Below, piece after piece: positions 42,893 through 56,085 of a DNA stretch of 64,000 bases. Positions within the stretch are counted from its first letter, which is position 1. Each line of letters starts with the position of its first letter. Source of the stretch: Nymphaea colorata. Lineage: Eukaryota > Streptophyta > Magnoliopsida > Nymphaeales > Nymphaeaceae. Under the pieces are notes generated by a model. The model had not been told where the DNA came from, searched no databases, and saw only the letters and a program-made list of their open reading frames with translations. The DNA is taken from positions 25,619,876 through 25,683,875 of the forward strand of contig NC_045142.1 of the NCBI RefSeq assembly GCF_008831285.2. Reading direction: 5' to 3'. The translations under genes and the position numbers were made by a program.

Positions 42893-43150
42893 AACCTGGG
42901 CATCAGCCAGCCCGACTCAGAAAACCCCAGCTCCAGCCCCGGGCCAGGCCTAATCCAATTAAATTTAAAGATATATATTTTAATATAAAATAATATATAA
43001 ATATAATTAACTACAATAAAATATTATAAGTATATATGTATAAATTAATAAAAAATTTTAAAAATAAATTATTAGACCCGAATCAGGCTTATCGGGCTCA
43101 CCCGACCGGGCCCAATAATGAGTCGGACTGGCCCGGTGCCAGCCTTAGTC
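42893..43150 (+). repeat. Dispersed repeat with GC-rich ends and AT-rich core, copy B
   Basis: Same layout as copy A: CCCCGGGCCAGGCCTAATC, then CAATTAAATTTAAAGATA and ATATAAAATAATATATAA, then TCAGGCTTATCGGGCTCACC and GGGCCC. The orientation matches copy A, 1.5 kb away. Confidence 0.65.
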
Positions 43151-44982
43151 GTCATATAAGTCCATAAATATTTAGATGGGTCCCATTTGTTTGGGTCGTG
43201 GGAACTTCCATTAAGCTTCGAAGAAAAGGCATTGGATTCCTCTTGTTTTTGTATGTAACGGGTTTTGATACTTGGATGGGATGAAAAAGCCAGTGAAAAG
43301 GAGACGAAAGGAAAACGACTGGAAGGGGCCCACTAGATTCAACATGGGGTTGCTTGGATCAAACAAATCCAATGATGAGTTTTTGGGTCCAGTTCGTCCC
43401 CTCCACACAATTTCAAGCAATTAACTCTAATTTTGAAGAAGGGAGTCGCATAGCTGATCAGACTGGCAGACCCGTGAAAGTCTCATAGTTAATTTAATTC
43501 ATGTGGTTGTTACTCCTCTAGATGGTAAATAGTCGAAGCGCGATACTCTAGTTGAGGTGTGTACAAGTCTCCACTCAAGTCTCGAAACAACCCTGTGCAC
43601 CAGTAGTAGAAGGAAAGGTAGAGGAGCTTAGGAATGTTCAGAAAATGAAAAAAAAATTATGGATAATGGTTGATCATTTTACTGACGCAATTAATTGTGT
43701 CTACCGGAATCTGCCAATCTTTTATGAAATAAGATATGACAACCGATATTCATGGTTCATTTTATTTGTATTAAAGTGAACATGTTATGTAAACTACATG
43801 ATTGATTTTGTAATGATTTTGGTTAATTGCAACGCAGATGGGTAGCTTTGCAAGGGTTTGGAAAGCATTAAGACATAAATTTCATGAACACTCTTACTCC
43901 GGATATTAATATTTTATATTTTGATGCATACTTCAAGCCACTATTCTTAACAAATATACGACGATGAATGCACTTCCAATGTTAGATTTGTAAAACAATG
44001 TTTAGAAATTTCACTAATTTCAATTAACATAGCATAGATAATTGAGAAACTTGTTTTGACAGAGATGCCTTTGGAACTGTTCCATGCATTCCCTGGTTTT
44101 GCGTGGAAAAGCAGCAAAAAAAAAACAAAGGTGCCTTTAGAACGGCATTTGGTGAGAAGAACATTGTGTTATCAAAACACATACTTCTTAGAACATACAT
44201 TTCAAGAATACCATGTTTTCATTCTAAAAAAATATATGGTGATTATGCTTAGATTTAAGAACAATATTTGTACTTAGAACATAGTGTTTTGGGATCATAT
44301 ATTTTAGAAACATGGGCAACGAACATAGTTTATTGTTTCCAGACGAAAATGTAACGACAGATCTAGAAGCGAATCTTTTGGCGAAATGATATTATTGATA
44401 AGTTTACAAACACATAAGTGTTGATAGAATAACAAAAGCATGCGTAAATTTTGGGTTCGTTCCATTCAACCAATTAAATTAGATAAGAAAACACACGGTT
44501 AAATGAACTAAATCTAAACTTAAGCATGGTTCTTTTTTTTTTTGTATCATCAAAACTTTGAGTGTATTTTTTAAGAAAGTTCAAGTTAATTTATGTGGGT
44601 CAATTATATTATGGGATATCTTTAGCTTTTAAACTTAAAGATATTTCAAAATGAAAAATTTTGAAAACCATAAAGGTAAAAAAAATTGGTATTAATGACA
44701 CTGATTTGTGCATTAATAAAAGGTCAGAGAGAGTGTTTCCGAATTGTTTAAAAGCTAATTTGAAGGAGGAAGGTTCTTCCTAAACCATCAACACACCCTT
44801 GGATCGTTCTCATCGTCTCCAATGACTTCGCGTCATAAACCAAGATTCATATGTGCCATTGCGTAATTGGGCAAGTCGGAATCTCGACACTCCGCCATTT
44901 ATTTGGCGTCGCTTTTGCCTCTGTATTTTTAGACCTCTCACAGGCGGAGGCACAGATACTCAGTGAGCAGTAAGGCGGAGAG

Positions 44983-47486
44983 ATGACGGAGGAGGGCGGA
45001 ATTATCGGGAAGCCGCCGGCGTTGGGGAAAGAGCAGAGGCGGCAGTCTAAGGTCACCATCAAAAGCGCCGACATGAAGGAGGAGATGCAGAAGGCTGCCG
45101 TCGATCGCGCCGTGGCCGTAATGATCTCCAACCCAACTTCCACCTTCCCATTCTTCTTTCTCTTCCGCCTAAATTCTTTTCGTTTGCTTTTCTTCTACAA
45201 AATTTCGTGTTCTTGGAGTACTTTTTCCTTCCTTTTCTTAGAGGGGTTTCTGTGTAGTGGCGACGAAATACTATTCTTCTTTGCCGTCATCATCGTTTTC
45301 TTGTATCTGTTTCCAGGCGTTCGAGAAGCATAGTGTGGAAAAGGACATAGCCGCTTACATCAAGAAGGAATTCGATAGGATGTACGGGCCTACCTGGCAT
45401 TGCATCGTCGGTCGCAATTTCGGTATTCTTTCTTTCTCCCTCCAATAACAGTATCATATTTGCCGGTTCTTTTGGCGAACTTTCATTGGCTCTCTTTTCC
45501 TTTTCCCTTTCTTTATTTGATTTCTTTTTGTTTCTTTTGTTTTTTCTGAGCGGAGACGTTTGGGTCTTGCATCTTGATGTACTCGGAATGATGGGGCCAT
45601 CTCCTGATCATTTGTGATGTAATGTTGCTTTTCAAAGTTCTGTAGTTGGTGGATCTTGGGGGCGTTTGGTTTCTTGAATTAGTTTTGGTGAACCCAAGTT
45701 GGGAAACATATGGTTTTGGTGCATCTGTGGAGCATTTGGGAAGCACCATTGGGAAACATTTGGTTTTGGTGCTCCCAACTTGGGATCTTTCTGTTGATAG
45801 TGAATTGCTGGAGTGTCGAAATAGAATTAGGAGCTATCTTGGTATGACTCTGTTGCTCCATTTGTCACGAAGCACCAGCATTCCCTTGTACGCTGCCATT
45901 AAAAGGTCGGATAGTCTGTTGTGAAGATTGATTTGGTGAACAAAGGATTCTTTGAGTAGATGTTGGACGTCCTACATCTAATTAATGTTACTGATTATGC
46001 CTCTTCCTTTGGTGGATATACTTACCATTGACTTGTGAAGATGGTCATACTTGTTTGTCGTCCGGAAGATGTTTTCCTGCAGTGTGGTAGTTGGAGTAAA
46101 CGGGGGTCAAGTCTAAAGGGGGATTCCATGTCAACAAGATTAGTAGTTCCTTCTTCAATATTTATGTCGAAAATTATATGATAGGAGATCCTAGTTAAAG
46201 TATGGCCGCCTACATGGAGGAGCGCATTATCTTAAGGCTTTCTGTTTCTTTGAATAGCAAAGATGGGGATGCAAGACCTTCTGGACGTTTGGATCTTTTG
46301 TTATATAATAAGTAAACCTCTGGCATCTTTTAGTCGACAAACTGCTTAAATATTGCTCTTATATGTTGACCGTTTCTCATCTTCGTTCCTTTTTATTATG
46401 TTCATAGCAATAATCCTAGAAAGTTTCAGTATCCTGGCGAGACGATTGAGAAATGTAAACTCACTTCGCTTGTGGGATTTGTATGAGTATCATCTTTTCC
46501 TCTCTCGGCTCATGTGTTGGAAATTCAATTTCCTGTTCTTTTGCTGCCTGCCTCTGCGCTTTTTCTTTTCCTTCCAAGATCGATTCATATTTTAATAAGA
46601 GGCCCTGCCCCTGCTTGACTCCTGCATCTTTTTTTTTTATTTTACATTGTTAGCTTGATAGGCGAGATCATCACACGCTATATGCTTGTACATTCTCTTG
46701 CTTAGTTCCAATGGCTTTTCCCATCGTTGAGGAGGTGACAGTGCCTTGCTTTTAATTGTTTGGCCAGTTCTACTCCTACCAAACTACTTCGTCCACTTAT
46801 TGCTCGGTTTTGATGTAATTGGCATTCAGCAATGATTTTCTTCCTACTTCTGTGATCTATATTGCGCTTTCTTGCCATGAAGTTGTAAGAAAAGTTCTCG
46901 CGTCTATGATAAGTAGGACTACTTAGTATTTCCCAAGGTCATTCGTCTGTCATACTCCAATTTCCTGTTCGATAAATTCACTAAGGAGACTGTAATTCGG
47001 AACTTGTCAACTTACTGATATCTCCTTCCTTTTTCTAGTTTAAAATTTCAATGATTCCTATGCACGGTTGTTTGGTACACCTGTCTTCCCATGATTCCTG
47101 ACCGCTACAGTTCTAAAATAGAGATGATGCCTTGTACCTGATCTGATACCTCTTCTTTTAAAAAGTTGAATCAGGAAGATAAAAATAACAAGAATCTCTT
47201 GTAAACGATATTTTTTTTTATTGATGTTTTCTTTATTGAGATTGGTACCTTCATCGGATCGCTGGTCGAACGCATGAGAACCACTAATTTTCCGCAATGA
47301 CTGCCAACATTGTCGATGTTGAAATAGGGAACCAACATCATAGCATTTTGAACTTTTTTCTGCAGCATAACGTCTGACAATTTTCTCGCCATGTTCTGTG
47401 CAGGGTCCTTTGTAACTCATGAAACAAACCATTTTGTGTATTTCTACTTGGATGAGAAAGCAGTCTTACTGTTCAAGTCTGGATGA
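44983..47486 (+). CDS. Dynein light chain, LC8 (DYNLL) type
   Basis: Three exons: 44983-45117, 45317-45422 and 47404-47486, giving 107 aa in phase. LC8 proteins are small dimeric hubs that bind short TQT-type motifs in partner proteins. Flowering plants lack dynein heavy chains, so a dynein-independent role is expected. The first about 25 residues are a poorly conserved leader ([20 protein letters not shown]). The LC8 fold follows: [60 protein letters not shown] and [19 protein letters not shown]. The last strand and the GPTWHCIVG motif that form the partner-binding groove are intact. Intron 2 is nearly 2 kb and holds a short duplicated segment (45676-45786). The start is the first ATG of the frame and is preceded by a purine-rich leader. 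Confidence 0.95.
45676..45786. repeat. Short duplicated segment in dynein light chain intron 2
   Basis: TTGGGAAACATATGGTTTTG followed by GTGC near 45703 recurs as TTGGGAAACATTTGGTTTTG near 45752. Both are bordered by the palindromes CCCAAGTTGGG and CCCAACTTGGG, so the region can fold on itself. No coding meaning is seen. Confidence 0.6.
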
Positions 47487-48716
47487 CGAAGCTGCAGCCT
47501 CGGTTTTAACGATATCAATGATGTTGGTGTGTTAGCGTTGATTGCTGTGATGATGATCACTGTAATGGGTACCTTAAAAGATTGATGCTGATCTTGCTTA
47601 GTGATAGAGTCAGTGCCCATTAATTCATGTAATTTTGCAATGTAAGAATGCGGACAGGATATTACTATGAAACCTGTACATTTCTGATATTTCATTTGTG
47701 TGTTAGTTTGCTTCCTAGCAAGATGGTGGCATTACAATGAACTGCTCACCATGTTTACAGTAACAAAAGGATGAATCTGTTTTGAAAAGTTAGAAGCGGA
47801 TATCAATCACAATAAAGCTAGAATTCAAGCTTCAATTGTCTATGAGTCGGATATGAATTATAATCTCCAAAAGAACAAAAACTTTGGAGGTGGGTTCCTC
47901 ACATTCAGTCGTTAGCATGCCATATCCGGTCCTCCTCCTTTACGTGCATGAATATTTTCTCGATTCTTGCTCATTGCCGCTTAAATTCTACCATCAGTAA
48001 TAACTTTCTCATGCTTCATTCAATTATAGATCCAAAATTTTGTGCGTTACCTGCGTCAAAACACTTTTTCAACACAAAGTTAAAAATTTGTATTTTGTTA
48101 AAACAATAAATTTTCTTATCGTACTTGAAATATCATCCGTGGATAACTTTCATCAGTAAGCACTTTAAAATGACTTGAAAATGATTACTTTTTAACAACA
48201 TCAAATTCACATCAAATTCAAGTACTCGAGCTTTAATCGACTGAAACGACTCATGGTGCCAAGCTCGGGTCAAGTTATGACGCGCTGGATCCCGCTACCG
48301 AGCTCAGGCCGAAGACCGGCTCTGGGCAGCCCTAATTTCCAGTAGGACCCTTGATAGTCGGACCCAGGTCGGTTACACGGCCCGAGTCCCGACCTCGTGC
48401 AGAGTTCTTTTTGTGGTTACCTCGATTGAATCTGTAAATGAAGGTCTAATAGTGTACGAGGACATATATTTGAAATTTTCTTAATTCCGGAAATACGTGG
48501 CTCCAATATACTGGCGGCTTGTTCTTTAAGTGTTTTACCCAATTTCGTGAAGAAATGCGATCTTCATGTTTGCTGCTTGAGGACGACGCTGTGAAGAATC
48601 CTCCGTTCGCCTCCCCTGTAGACGATCCTCTTGCGCATTAGCTCTTTTTCCTCCCCTGCGGTACTGACGCTTCAGAAGTCTTTCCTGCAATCTCAATCGA
48701 AGTGGGTTTTTCGAGA
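47487..48716. other. Intergenic region between the dynein light chain and MCTS1
   Basis: The left part is probably the 3' UTR of the dynein gene. GC-richer sequence at 48240-48400 contains GAGCTCAGGCCGAAGACCGG and GGGCAGCCCTA, resembling the end of a common plant dispersed repeat. Sequence from about 48540 is probably the MCTS1 promoter and leader. Confidence 0.5.
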
Positions 48717-51700
48717 ATGTTTAAGAAGTAAGCTCTTTGCCTTCTCCATTCTAGGTTTCGTCGTCTCTTTTTCGTTGTCTTCTGTGAATTGATGGGGCCA
48801 TCTTCCGCTCATTCTCCTGAACGAGCGTGGCAGGTCCGACTCCTTTTGATGATTTTGATGGTGGCGTTCGTTTCCTGAATTCGTTAATGACCGTTCTGAA
48901 CCTTCTGTTCTGTTGTTGCTCTTGAATCCCGTTTGTAGTGCCCATTGTTGGTCTTGGAGATGGGCATTGAGTTCATGATTCACTTCTTGGGTCTTTGTTG
49001 TGTGTGTGTGTGCCTTTTTTTTTATGTTGAAATGAATACGAACCGGCATTGCTTCTTTAGATGTCATCGGTTTGTTGGCGGGATTTGACTCGAGAAAGTC
49101 TGCAAGAGTCAGTGGAAGAAACGACTGAAAGGAAAAGTTTCATTACTTGATAGAAGAGAAGCAATGGAAGGCGGTATGAAGGATAACTGTAAGCCGAACC
49201 AAGTTGTTATTCTAGGTAAAGAAGGAATGGAGAAACAGGACCCATATGATCGGCTTACTGTAGCTTAGATGAAGACGATCGATGAACTTATATGGTGGAC
49301 TTCATGTAGTTGTAATAAGGATGGTCGACGATTTATATTCGTAAGATTGATGAGTCCATGCTACAGAACTCGTTCCACTTGTATGGTACGAGTGACTTAT
49401 GATCGTCACCAAGAGGAGGGAATGTCGGAAATTTGAAACCGGAAGTAGAATACCTGCCCCAATATCGGAGCTGGATGTACGCCTGGTGGGTAGGGGGGCT
49501 TGTGAATTTCGCCGGATTGATGGGACATCAAACGTTGAAATTTCGAAAGGGGCATTTGTAGTTGCGATCTGCGTTTACTCTGTTGCGTGCAGTGGACCTC
49601 GATGGCTTTATCTACTTGAAGCCAGCCAAGGTATGCCGGTAAGAGGGGTTGATGGTGGTGGTGGGAAAAGAGAAGGCCTATCTACTCACACTTTTGAACT
49701 AATTAAAAACCGAAACAGGAATTCAAGGAAAAGAGGATTTGTGAATCGAATCAAGCTGGAGATGAAATCTTTAACTAAACAAATGAGCAACTTTGTTTCC
49801 AACTCTTAGGAAAATGCGCTTTGAATGAGGCTATCATCATTTTATCATAGAACGTGGTTGGTCAATCTTTGTATGGTATGCATACTTTGCAGTTTGAGGT
49901 TATTAAGTTTATGTAGCCATACAATGACTGAAAGGTTATTTTCTAAGTGAATATTTCATAACTATGTTGCTAGTTTGGCAGCTATTTATACTAAATTGCG
50001 AGAGGAGGAGACTAGCTGTATGACATCTGCGCTTAGTTTGTTCTGAATGGAGTTGGGGCATAAGTATTCTAGTTTCCTCCATAATGCATCTGGAAGCCTA
50101 GTTAGTGACAAATAGTAAAAGAGAAAAAAAAACCCTTATCTTTTTCTCTTTTTAAGTTTTGCCCTACGAGTCTCGTTCTTGAAAAGCCCCGCAGGCTTTT
50201 TCTTGCAATGCTTCCCATACAAATTTCTCATTCAATTAATAATCTTCATAACTGAGAAACGTACGACATAGTTGCACTGACTATGTTATTGCTTGCTCGT
50301 TTTGATCATGGGATGGCTTACAAGGGGTACTTGCTAAACTTTCAGGATGATTCTATTCTTCACTAAGTGCCATCTGAAGTTTTATGTGTGCATTACTTAA
50401 AGTGTACCTAGTTTTTTGTTTAGGTCCACAAGGAACTTATTTTCCCCAAATGCAGTGCACCAGCAAATGTATACGTGTTGCACTCTATCGATCTTGTACA
50501 TAAGATCATCCATACAGTTTATTCTGTCCATAGGTAGAAAATAAGGACGTTATAATATGTCTAGCATGTATTCGGACTGTCTCTTTATTATGAATTTCAG
50601 AGTGCTTTTTCTTGTTGTCTATTATTATTGTTTTTAATTGTGTTAAACTTAACAGGTTTACAGCAGAAGATGTTTCTTCACAAAATCAAGTAAAGGCATC
50701 TGTGCAACGCAAGATCCGCCAAAGTATTGCCGATGAGGTATTATATTTTTCTTGTTACACACTTTACTCAGTGTAGCATAAAGAAATCAATTAGTTCACA
50801 AAAATGGAACCTCAGTTTCAGCAATTTCACCTTATGCTATTACCTTTGCTCAATTTCCAGTATCCAGGTCTTGAACCAGTGTTGGATGACTTGCTTCCAA
50901 AGAAGTCACCCCTCATAGTTGTGAAATGGTATGTCCATTTATTTTGTTCATATATTTTTTTGCTATATGATTTTTAAGTGTTATGTTTGTCAAAAATTAC
51001 TGAGCAGACCAAAATCCTACTATAAAAACCAATATTTTTGGGATTTAGAGCTTGGATGATTACCATCTTAAAAAATCTTACGGGGAAAAGAAAGCGAAAG
51101 AAAATACAATGAAGGTATAAATTCAGAAACAGAATCACGAAGCTGAACCATTAAAAGAGCTAATATTTTTTTTGTTAACTTTGATAATATTTTTCTAGGA
51201 TTTAATTTCTGAATGCATATGCATGATCATAAGAGCCAAATGCATAGAATGATAAGCAATGAAGAAGCCTAATCATCTCATATGACTGCATAATTGGCAT
51301 GGTGCCCAGTGCTCACCATGTGTTAGGAAAAGTAACCTACCTCTTTTGTATTATGGTAGCTTGCAGTTCAGAAGCTTAGCTCTTCCTTATGTTTTTATGC
51401 TTATTTATTGTTATAGCTCCAATTCGTGAGAAAAATACCGGATATTTGATACTTTAAGTGAATAAATTTGTTAGGTTCTCAGGCCAGCTCTAACTTTTTA
51501 CATACAAAAGCCGTTATGTATATATTTCTATAGTCTTCACGTGAACCTACTGCTTCTAATTCAATTTTTGTTTTATCTTTCTAGTCAAAATCATCTGAAT
51601 TTGGTTTTGGTGAACAATGTGCCTTTGTTCTTCAATATTCGGGATGGACCTTATATGCCAACGCTTCGCCTTCTTCACCAATGTAAAGTATATCTACAGT

Positions 51701-53456
51701 TTCTCTTATCTTTTATTCTTTTGGAACTAAGGATATGACTTTCTAATTCTCTTCCTCTTATGAATAAGTGATTGCTTAGCGAATTCTGCTTTACTCCTCC
51801 TGTTAGTATTTTTCTGGGAAGTAGAGAAGCTTGCACAGAACTTTGGATTTCCTAATATTTATGGTCTAGGCTCTTTCTTCTAATTTGTTGCCATTGTTCT
51901 TGTAGATCCGGATGTGATGAAAAAATTTCAAGTGGACAGGGGTGCAATCAAGTTCGTTCTTGCTGGTGCAAACATAATGTGTCCTGGTCTTACTTCCCCT
52001 GGTGGTGTTTTGGATGATGAAGTGCTGGAAGAAACTCCTGTGGTATGGAATTCATTGTCTTCTCTGTAGGGCTTGGTGTAGGAATAGCCCTGACTGTCAC
52101 TACTTTGGTCTAGATTGGTATCTCAAAAGTTGTTTGCAGATTTGTTTGGATGCTGATATTCAATACATTCAAGCCAAGTTATATTCTATGATATTTGACT
52201 TGGATGTTTAAATGTTTCCCAGGCTATAATGGCGGAAGGAAAGCAACATGCACTTGCAATTGGTTTTACAAAAATGGCAGCAAAGGACATGTAAGTTCTA
52301 CTGATAACCACATGGATTTTTTTGCAATCCTGAACAAGAGGGGTCATGCAGTTCCCCGTGGTCACTTTGGTACTAAACTGGTACCGTGTCTCATGCAATG
52401 AAGTTATAACTGATAAGCACACTATGATTACCTTTCTTGATAAGGACCAAACAGTTTCCCTGCTTGCCTTCTGTAGATGCATGAGTACTGAGGACTCTGT
52501 AGGTTTCATTCATTGTGGTTCTGTGTCTTCTGACCATGGCGTTTATTGAAATCATGCTCCGGTGCTGTTTATATATACTCAAAGTTCAGTGCTTGGATTT
52601 TGGAAAGATAATTCCTGCTTCCATGTGTTTATAAGAAGCTGAACTTTTGGACTGTTTTTTCAAAAAATGTACGTTTATGTAAACCATCTTTGAAGCCTTG
52701 TTGCACCAACAGAATGTTATATGATGATCAACAAAAGTTATTGAAGTCCACAAAATCACTCAATTTGATGCTTCATGGTTATGATATTGGTTTTGGGTGA
52801 TCTGTTTTTGAGCAATGAGCATCCATCAAATGAAGTAGTAATATTGAAGCTAAATGTCTGGATACGCTCAGTCATGCCGGGATAGCTGGCTTTACTTTTA
52901 CCTAGTTTCCACCTTATATTTCACTGCTATTGAGATAGCATCAACTTGTGTAGGTTTTGACAGTTCAGGGTTTACATATCTACGTAGCTTGGCGTTCATA
53001 ACTGAGGCGCGTGGCTGCCTTTTGAATTCAAGTTATTTATCACAGTCCTTGTCATTGTGGATACTTGTTTACCATTACTGAAGAGCTTCATTTTAGAACT
53101 TCCTCTAAAAAATTTGTTCTGCTTGTTGATATATCATAGTCTTTTGTGATTAGCATCTAATGATGTTTTTTTTTTTAAAATGTTGCAGAAGAGCTGTAAA
53201 CAAAGGTATTGGTGTGGATAACATGCACTATTTGAATGATGGACTTTGGAAGGTAATTAATCGAATCCATGTTTCTCTTACAGTTGTTGGTTTATGTACT
53301 CTTTCAAAGGTAATAGTTGTACTAGCAACTACAACCTGCATGATGGAGTTGATATTTGCAGAATGCATTTTCATTTGTTTTGTGTTTCATTGTGAAGCAC
53401 GATATTTTAACTTCAGCTTGATGTGGGTTCTTGTACAGATGGAACGACTAGACTAA
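48717..53456 (+). CDS. MCTS1: MCTS1 (MCT-1/Tma20) translation reinitiation factor
   Basis: Eight coding exons: 48717-48727, 50656-50737, 50861-50928, 51585-51682, 51906-52042, 52223-52290, 53189-53252 and 53439-53456. They give exactly 181 aa, the length of animal MCTS1. MCTS1 pairs with DENR on the 40S subunit and promotes reinitiation and subunit recycling after termination. The N-terminal domain reads [20 protein letters not shown] and [20 protein letters not shown]. The PUA domain covers about 92-170 ([44 protein letters not shown]). The end is [21 protein letters not shown]. The first exon holds only 11 coding bases before a 1.9-kb intron, and the last only 18, so a plain ORF scan would miss both. 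All introns are GT-AG and in phase. Confidence 0.95.
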
Positions 53457-55376
53457 GGTGATTGAGCCAATCAATATTATTGATGAATGAAGTGATTGAG
53501 TGGTAAGATACCGTTGGTTGTTCTCTTTCAAAAGTAAATGCTTTCCTTGTCTTTTGTAATTTACAAATGCAAAATATTTATGTAACACAATATCAAGAGG
53601 CATCTTGTTGACATGAATAAGCACTTTTTCTTATATGAAAGATATACAAAGGCTGTAGACTCATTCCATCTCCGGCTTGACAAACAAGCTGGACTCTCTC
53701 TCTCTCTCTCTCTCAGAGGCTTGTATTTCACTTCTTATGTCCAGCAGTGTCAGGAAACTTTTTGTCTCATATTTCTATTGTTGCAAGTATATTTTTCAAA
53801 TCTGCTTCACAATGAATGCATGTACACATGAATTCGGTGGTTGGAGCCGAAATGATGAGATTATCTACAGCCGTTCTAGTGAATCCTTTTGCTATTGAGA
53901 AGATTTGAATGCAACATATTGAGGTGCTTCTCCTTCCAAATGGCATATGTCAAAATGGTGGGTCTTTTTTCTTCACCTGATCTAGACCTGCTACATTAGA
54001 TATTATCTGAGCCAGTCGCGAGGCGTGGCACCTTAAAAACTCATGTCTACCACACCTTCCCCTGAGGAAGCTGTAGCCTTTTCCTAGTACAGGGAATGCC
54101 TATGATGGGTTTTCAACAAGAGATATTTGGATGTATCTGCCTCTTTCCTACTTCTGTAGTATGTCGGTGCCCCTTGAAGCCCCAGACTCACTGATGTAAG
54201 GAATCCATAGTAAGTTCGATCTAGTTTGAAGTTTGTGATTCTAGCTAAGTTCTATAACTTCTATTGTATCTCAGTCCGGCTCTCCATGTCTATAGCTCTA
54301 ATGGATCTGATCCTTTTGTGTCCCTACTCCCTAATGTTAGAACTTAGAACCACTGGAGTTTGTAAGGTTATACTTCCTTCCATATAAATTTTGTAAAGTG
54401 GTCTCCGTAATGTGTCTTATAATGTTTTCCAGAGTGATGTTTAATTTGCTAATCTGTTATTCAGTCTTTAACTGCTTGTTGGAGCAGCAATTATCCGAGA
54501 TAAAGGTTCAATGGTTCACACTATATAACGGTAGTTTTGATGGTAAACAATGCAAAATTGGGAGAAATTGTTCATCCTAACTGCTTGTGCATTTATGTGA
54601 AACATATGCCCCAGTCGATGTTTCTGATGATTTATTGCAAGGTGCGCTATGTTGTTGTTCCAGACGATCCTGCAATGTACAGTTATACTTTGTGTCTGTT
54701 TCTTTCAAAATGCACAGATTCTGGCCAGCAATACAGGTTTGTTTATGCTGCCTTGGAGATGCTTGCAACAGGAATTATTTCAATTATCAAATCTGTTTGA
54801 AAATAAAAACTACAGCTGATATTTAAGAACATAAGATCTTTCATGTTCTTGAAGCTTTTGTCCGCTTCATATTGTAAAAGACACTTGATTCATACATTAG
54901 GAGATTCTTGACATGGCACTGAACTAAGTGGCTCACCTTGGTTGTCTAGGCTAGAAACATGCACAGATGCAGGGTGTAGCAGGCAGCTCGGCTCTGTTCT
55001 AAGTCCAGCTCACCTTGATGGAGGGACTTGGTTGCGCAGCCGAAGTGTTTAAGCAAGTCGAAAGAGTACGAGAGCCTGGTCACTGCATAGAGCACAGACA
55101 TAATAAACTCGCCCAGTCCCAGCCAGTCGCCCACCACCATGACCTTAGACAAGGGTCTCATGTGGAATGCTGAACCTGTCTACTCACACACGCACACACA
55201 CTCTATATCTCTCTCTTTGGAAAAGAGTGTCAATCAATGTCTGTCAGTTTCACATTTCCTGTTTTTCCAGATCGATGTCAGTCGTTGTACATACATGTTT
55301 AGAGGGTCTTTTGCCCCTCTGGCTCCACATCTGATCGTGGAATTGGGTATTCTATGGCATTCCCGCAAGGCTGGGT

Positions 55377-55658
55377 GTCGGGGGCCGCCGGTGGGTACCT
55401 AGTACCCAGTCCAACTCGGGTCAAAGCCCGAAAAAAGGGGCACTGGGCTGACCGATTCTAAACACGGTTCAGTTGGGCACGATAATGTTTATTTATTTAT
55501 TTTATTAATTTATATATAAATATAATATTTTATTATGATTAATTATATTTATATATTATTTTATATACTTTTTAAATTTAATGGGCCAGGCCCAAGTTTC
55601 GGGTGTCGGTCCGCTCCTTATCGGGCTGGGCCGGGCCAGTCCTATGCCCAGGCTTGCC
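55377..55658 (-). repeat. Dispersed repeat with GC-rich ends and AT-rich core, copy C (inverted)
   Basis: Read on the minus strand it follows copy A: GGGCCTGGCCCATTAAATTT, an AT-rich core with ATATAAAATAATATATAA, then CAGCCCAGTGCCCC, CCCGAGTTGGACTGGGTAC and CCCACCGGCGGCCCCCGAC. The copies differ by many substitutions, so they are not recent. Confidence 0.65.
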
Positions 55659-56025
55659 TTCACGGAGGGTAATGGTAGCCTAAAGTTATGCAAGATAATG
55701 GAGATGGGTAAGCTGTTTTTTTTCAAGGGAACCAACCATGTGATCACCTCGTCCAGGTTGGTGTTGCGTTTGTTTCTCACCTGGTGAAAACCAAGGATGA
55801 AATGATTTAAGACGGAATCTTATTGGAAGAGACTTCACCAAGCAGGAACAAGCATTTCTAGATAGAAAATGCAAAAAATTCTTCGTTACTAAGTTGTTGA
55901 AATCAAGTTTCCTTGGTGTCAGTAAATTGGGACCGTAAAAAGAAATGAAGGAAAAATGCTTTTGCATGCAAGTTAATGTGTCCCCACAAACATATATGCT
56001 TGAAAAGCTATATGCTTTAAGCCTC

Positions 56026-56085
56026 ATGAATGCGACGAAAGGACTGGCATGTTTTATGAATCTGATGAAAGGACTGGCATGTTTT
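56026..56085. repeat. 30-bp tandem repeat, two copies
   Basis: ATGAATGCGACGAAAGGACT followed by GGCATGTTTT starts at 56026 and recurs at 56056 with three substitutions. Confidence 0.85.

Larger units (their letters stand above)
39882..44982. other. Intergenic region between FANCI and the dynein light chain
   Basis: The first part (to about 40600) is probably FANCI 3' untranslated sequence. Beyond it I see two copies of a dispersed repeat (41148-41435 and 42893-43150), a 50-bp tandem repeat (42185-42283) followed by low-complexity T- and A-rich DNA (42290-42450), and otherwise AT-rich sequence. No gene is supported. Confidence 0.55.

Noticed and set aside
49399-49809. 136-codon frame inside MCTS1 intron 1
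   Set aside because: No recognisable domain, no neighbouring splice structure, and no support beyond length; could be chance.
54946-55161. 71-codon minus-strand frame in a GC-richer patch
   Set aside because: No family recognised and no conserved motif; kept only as a note in the intergenic entry.
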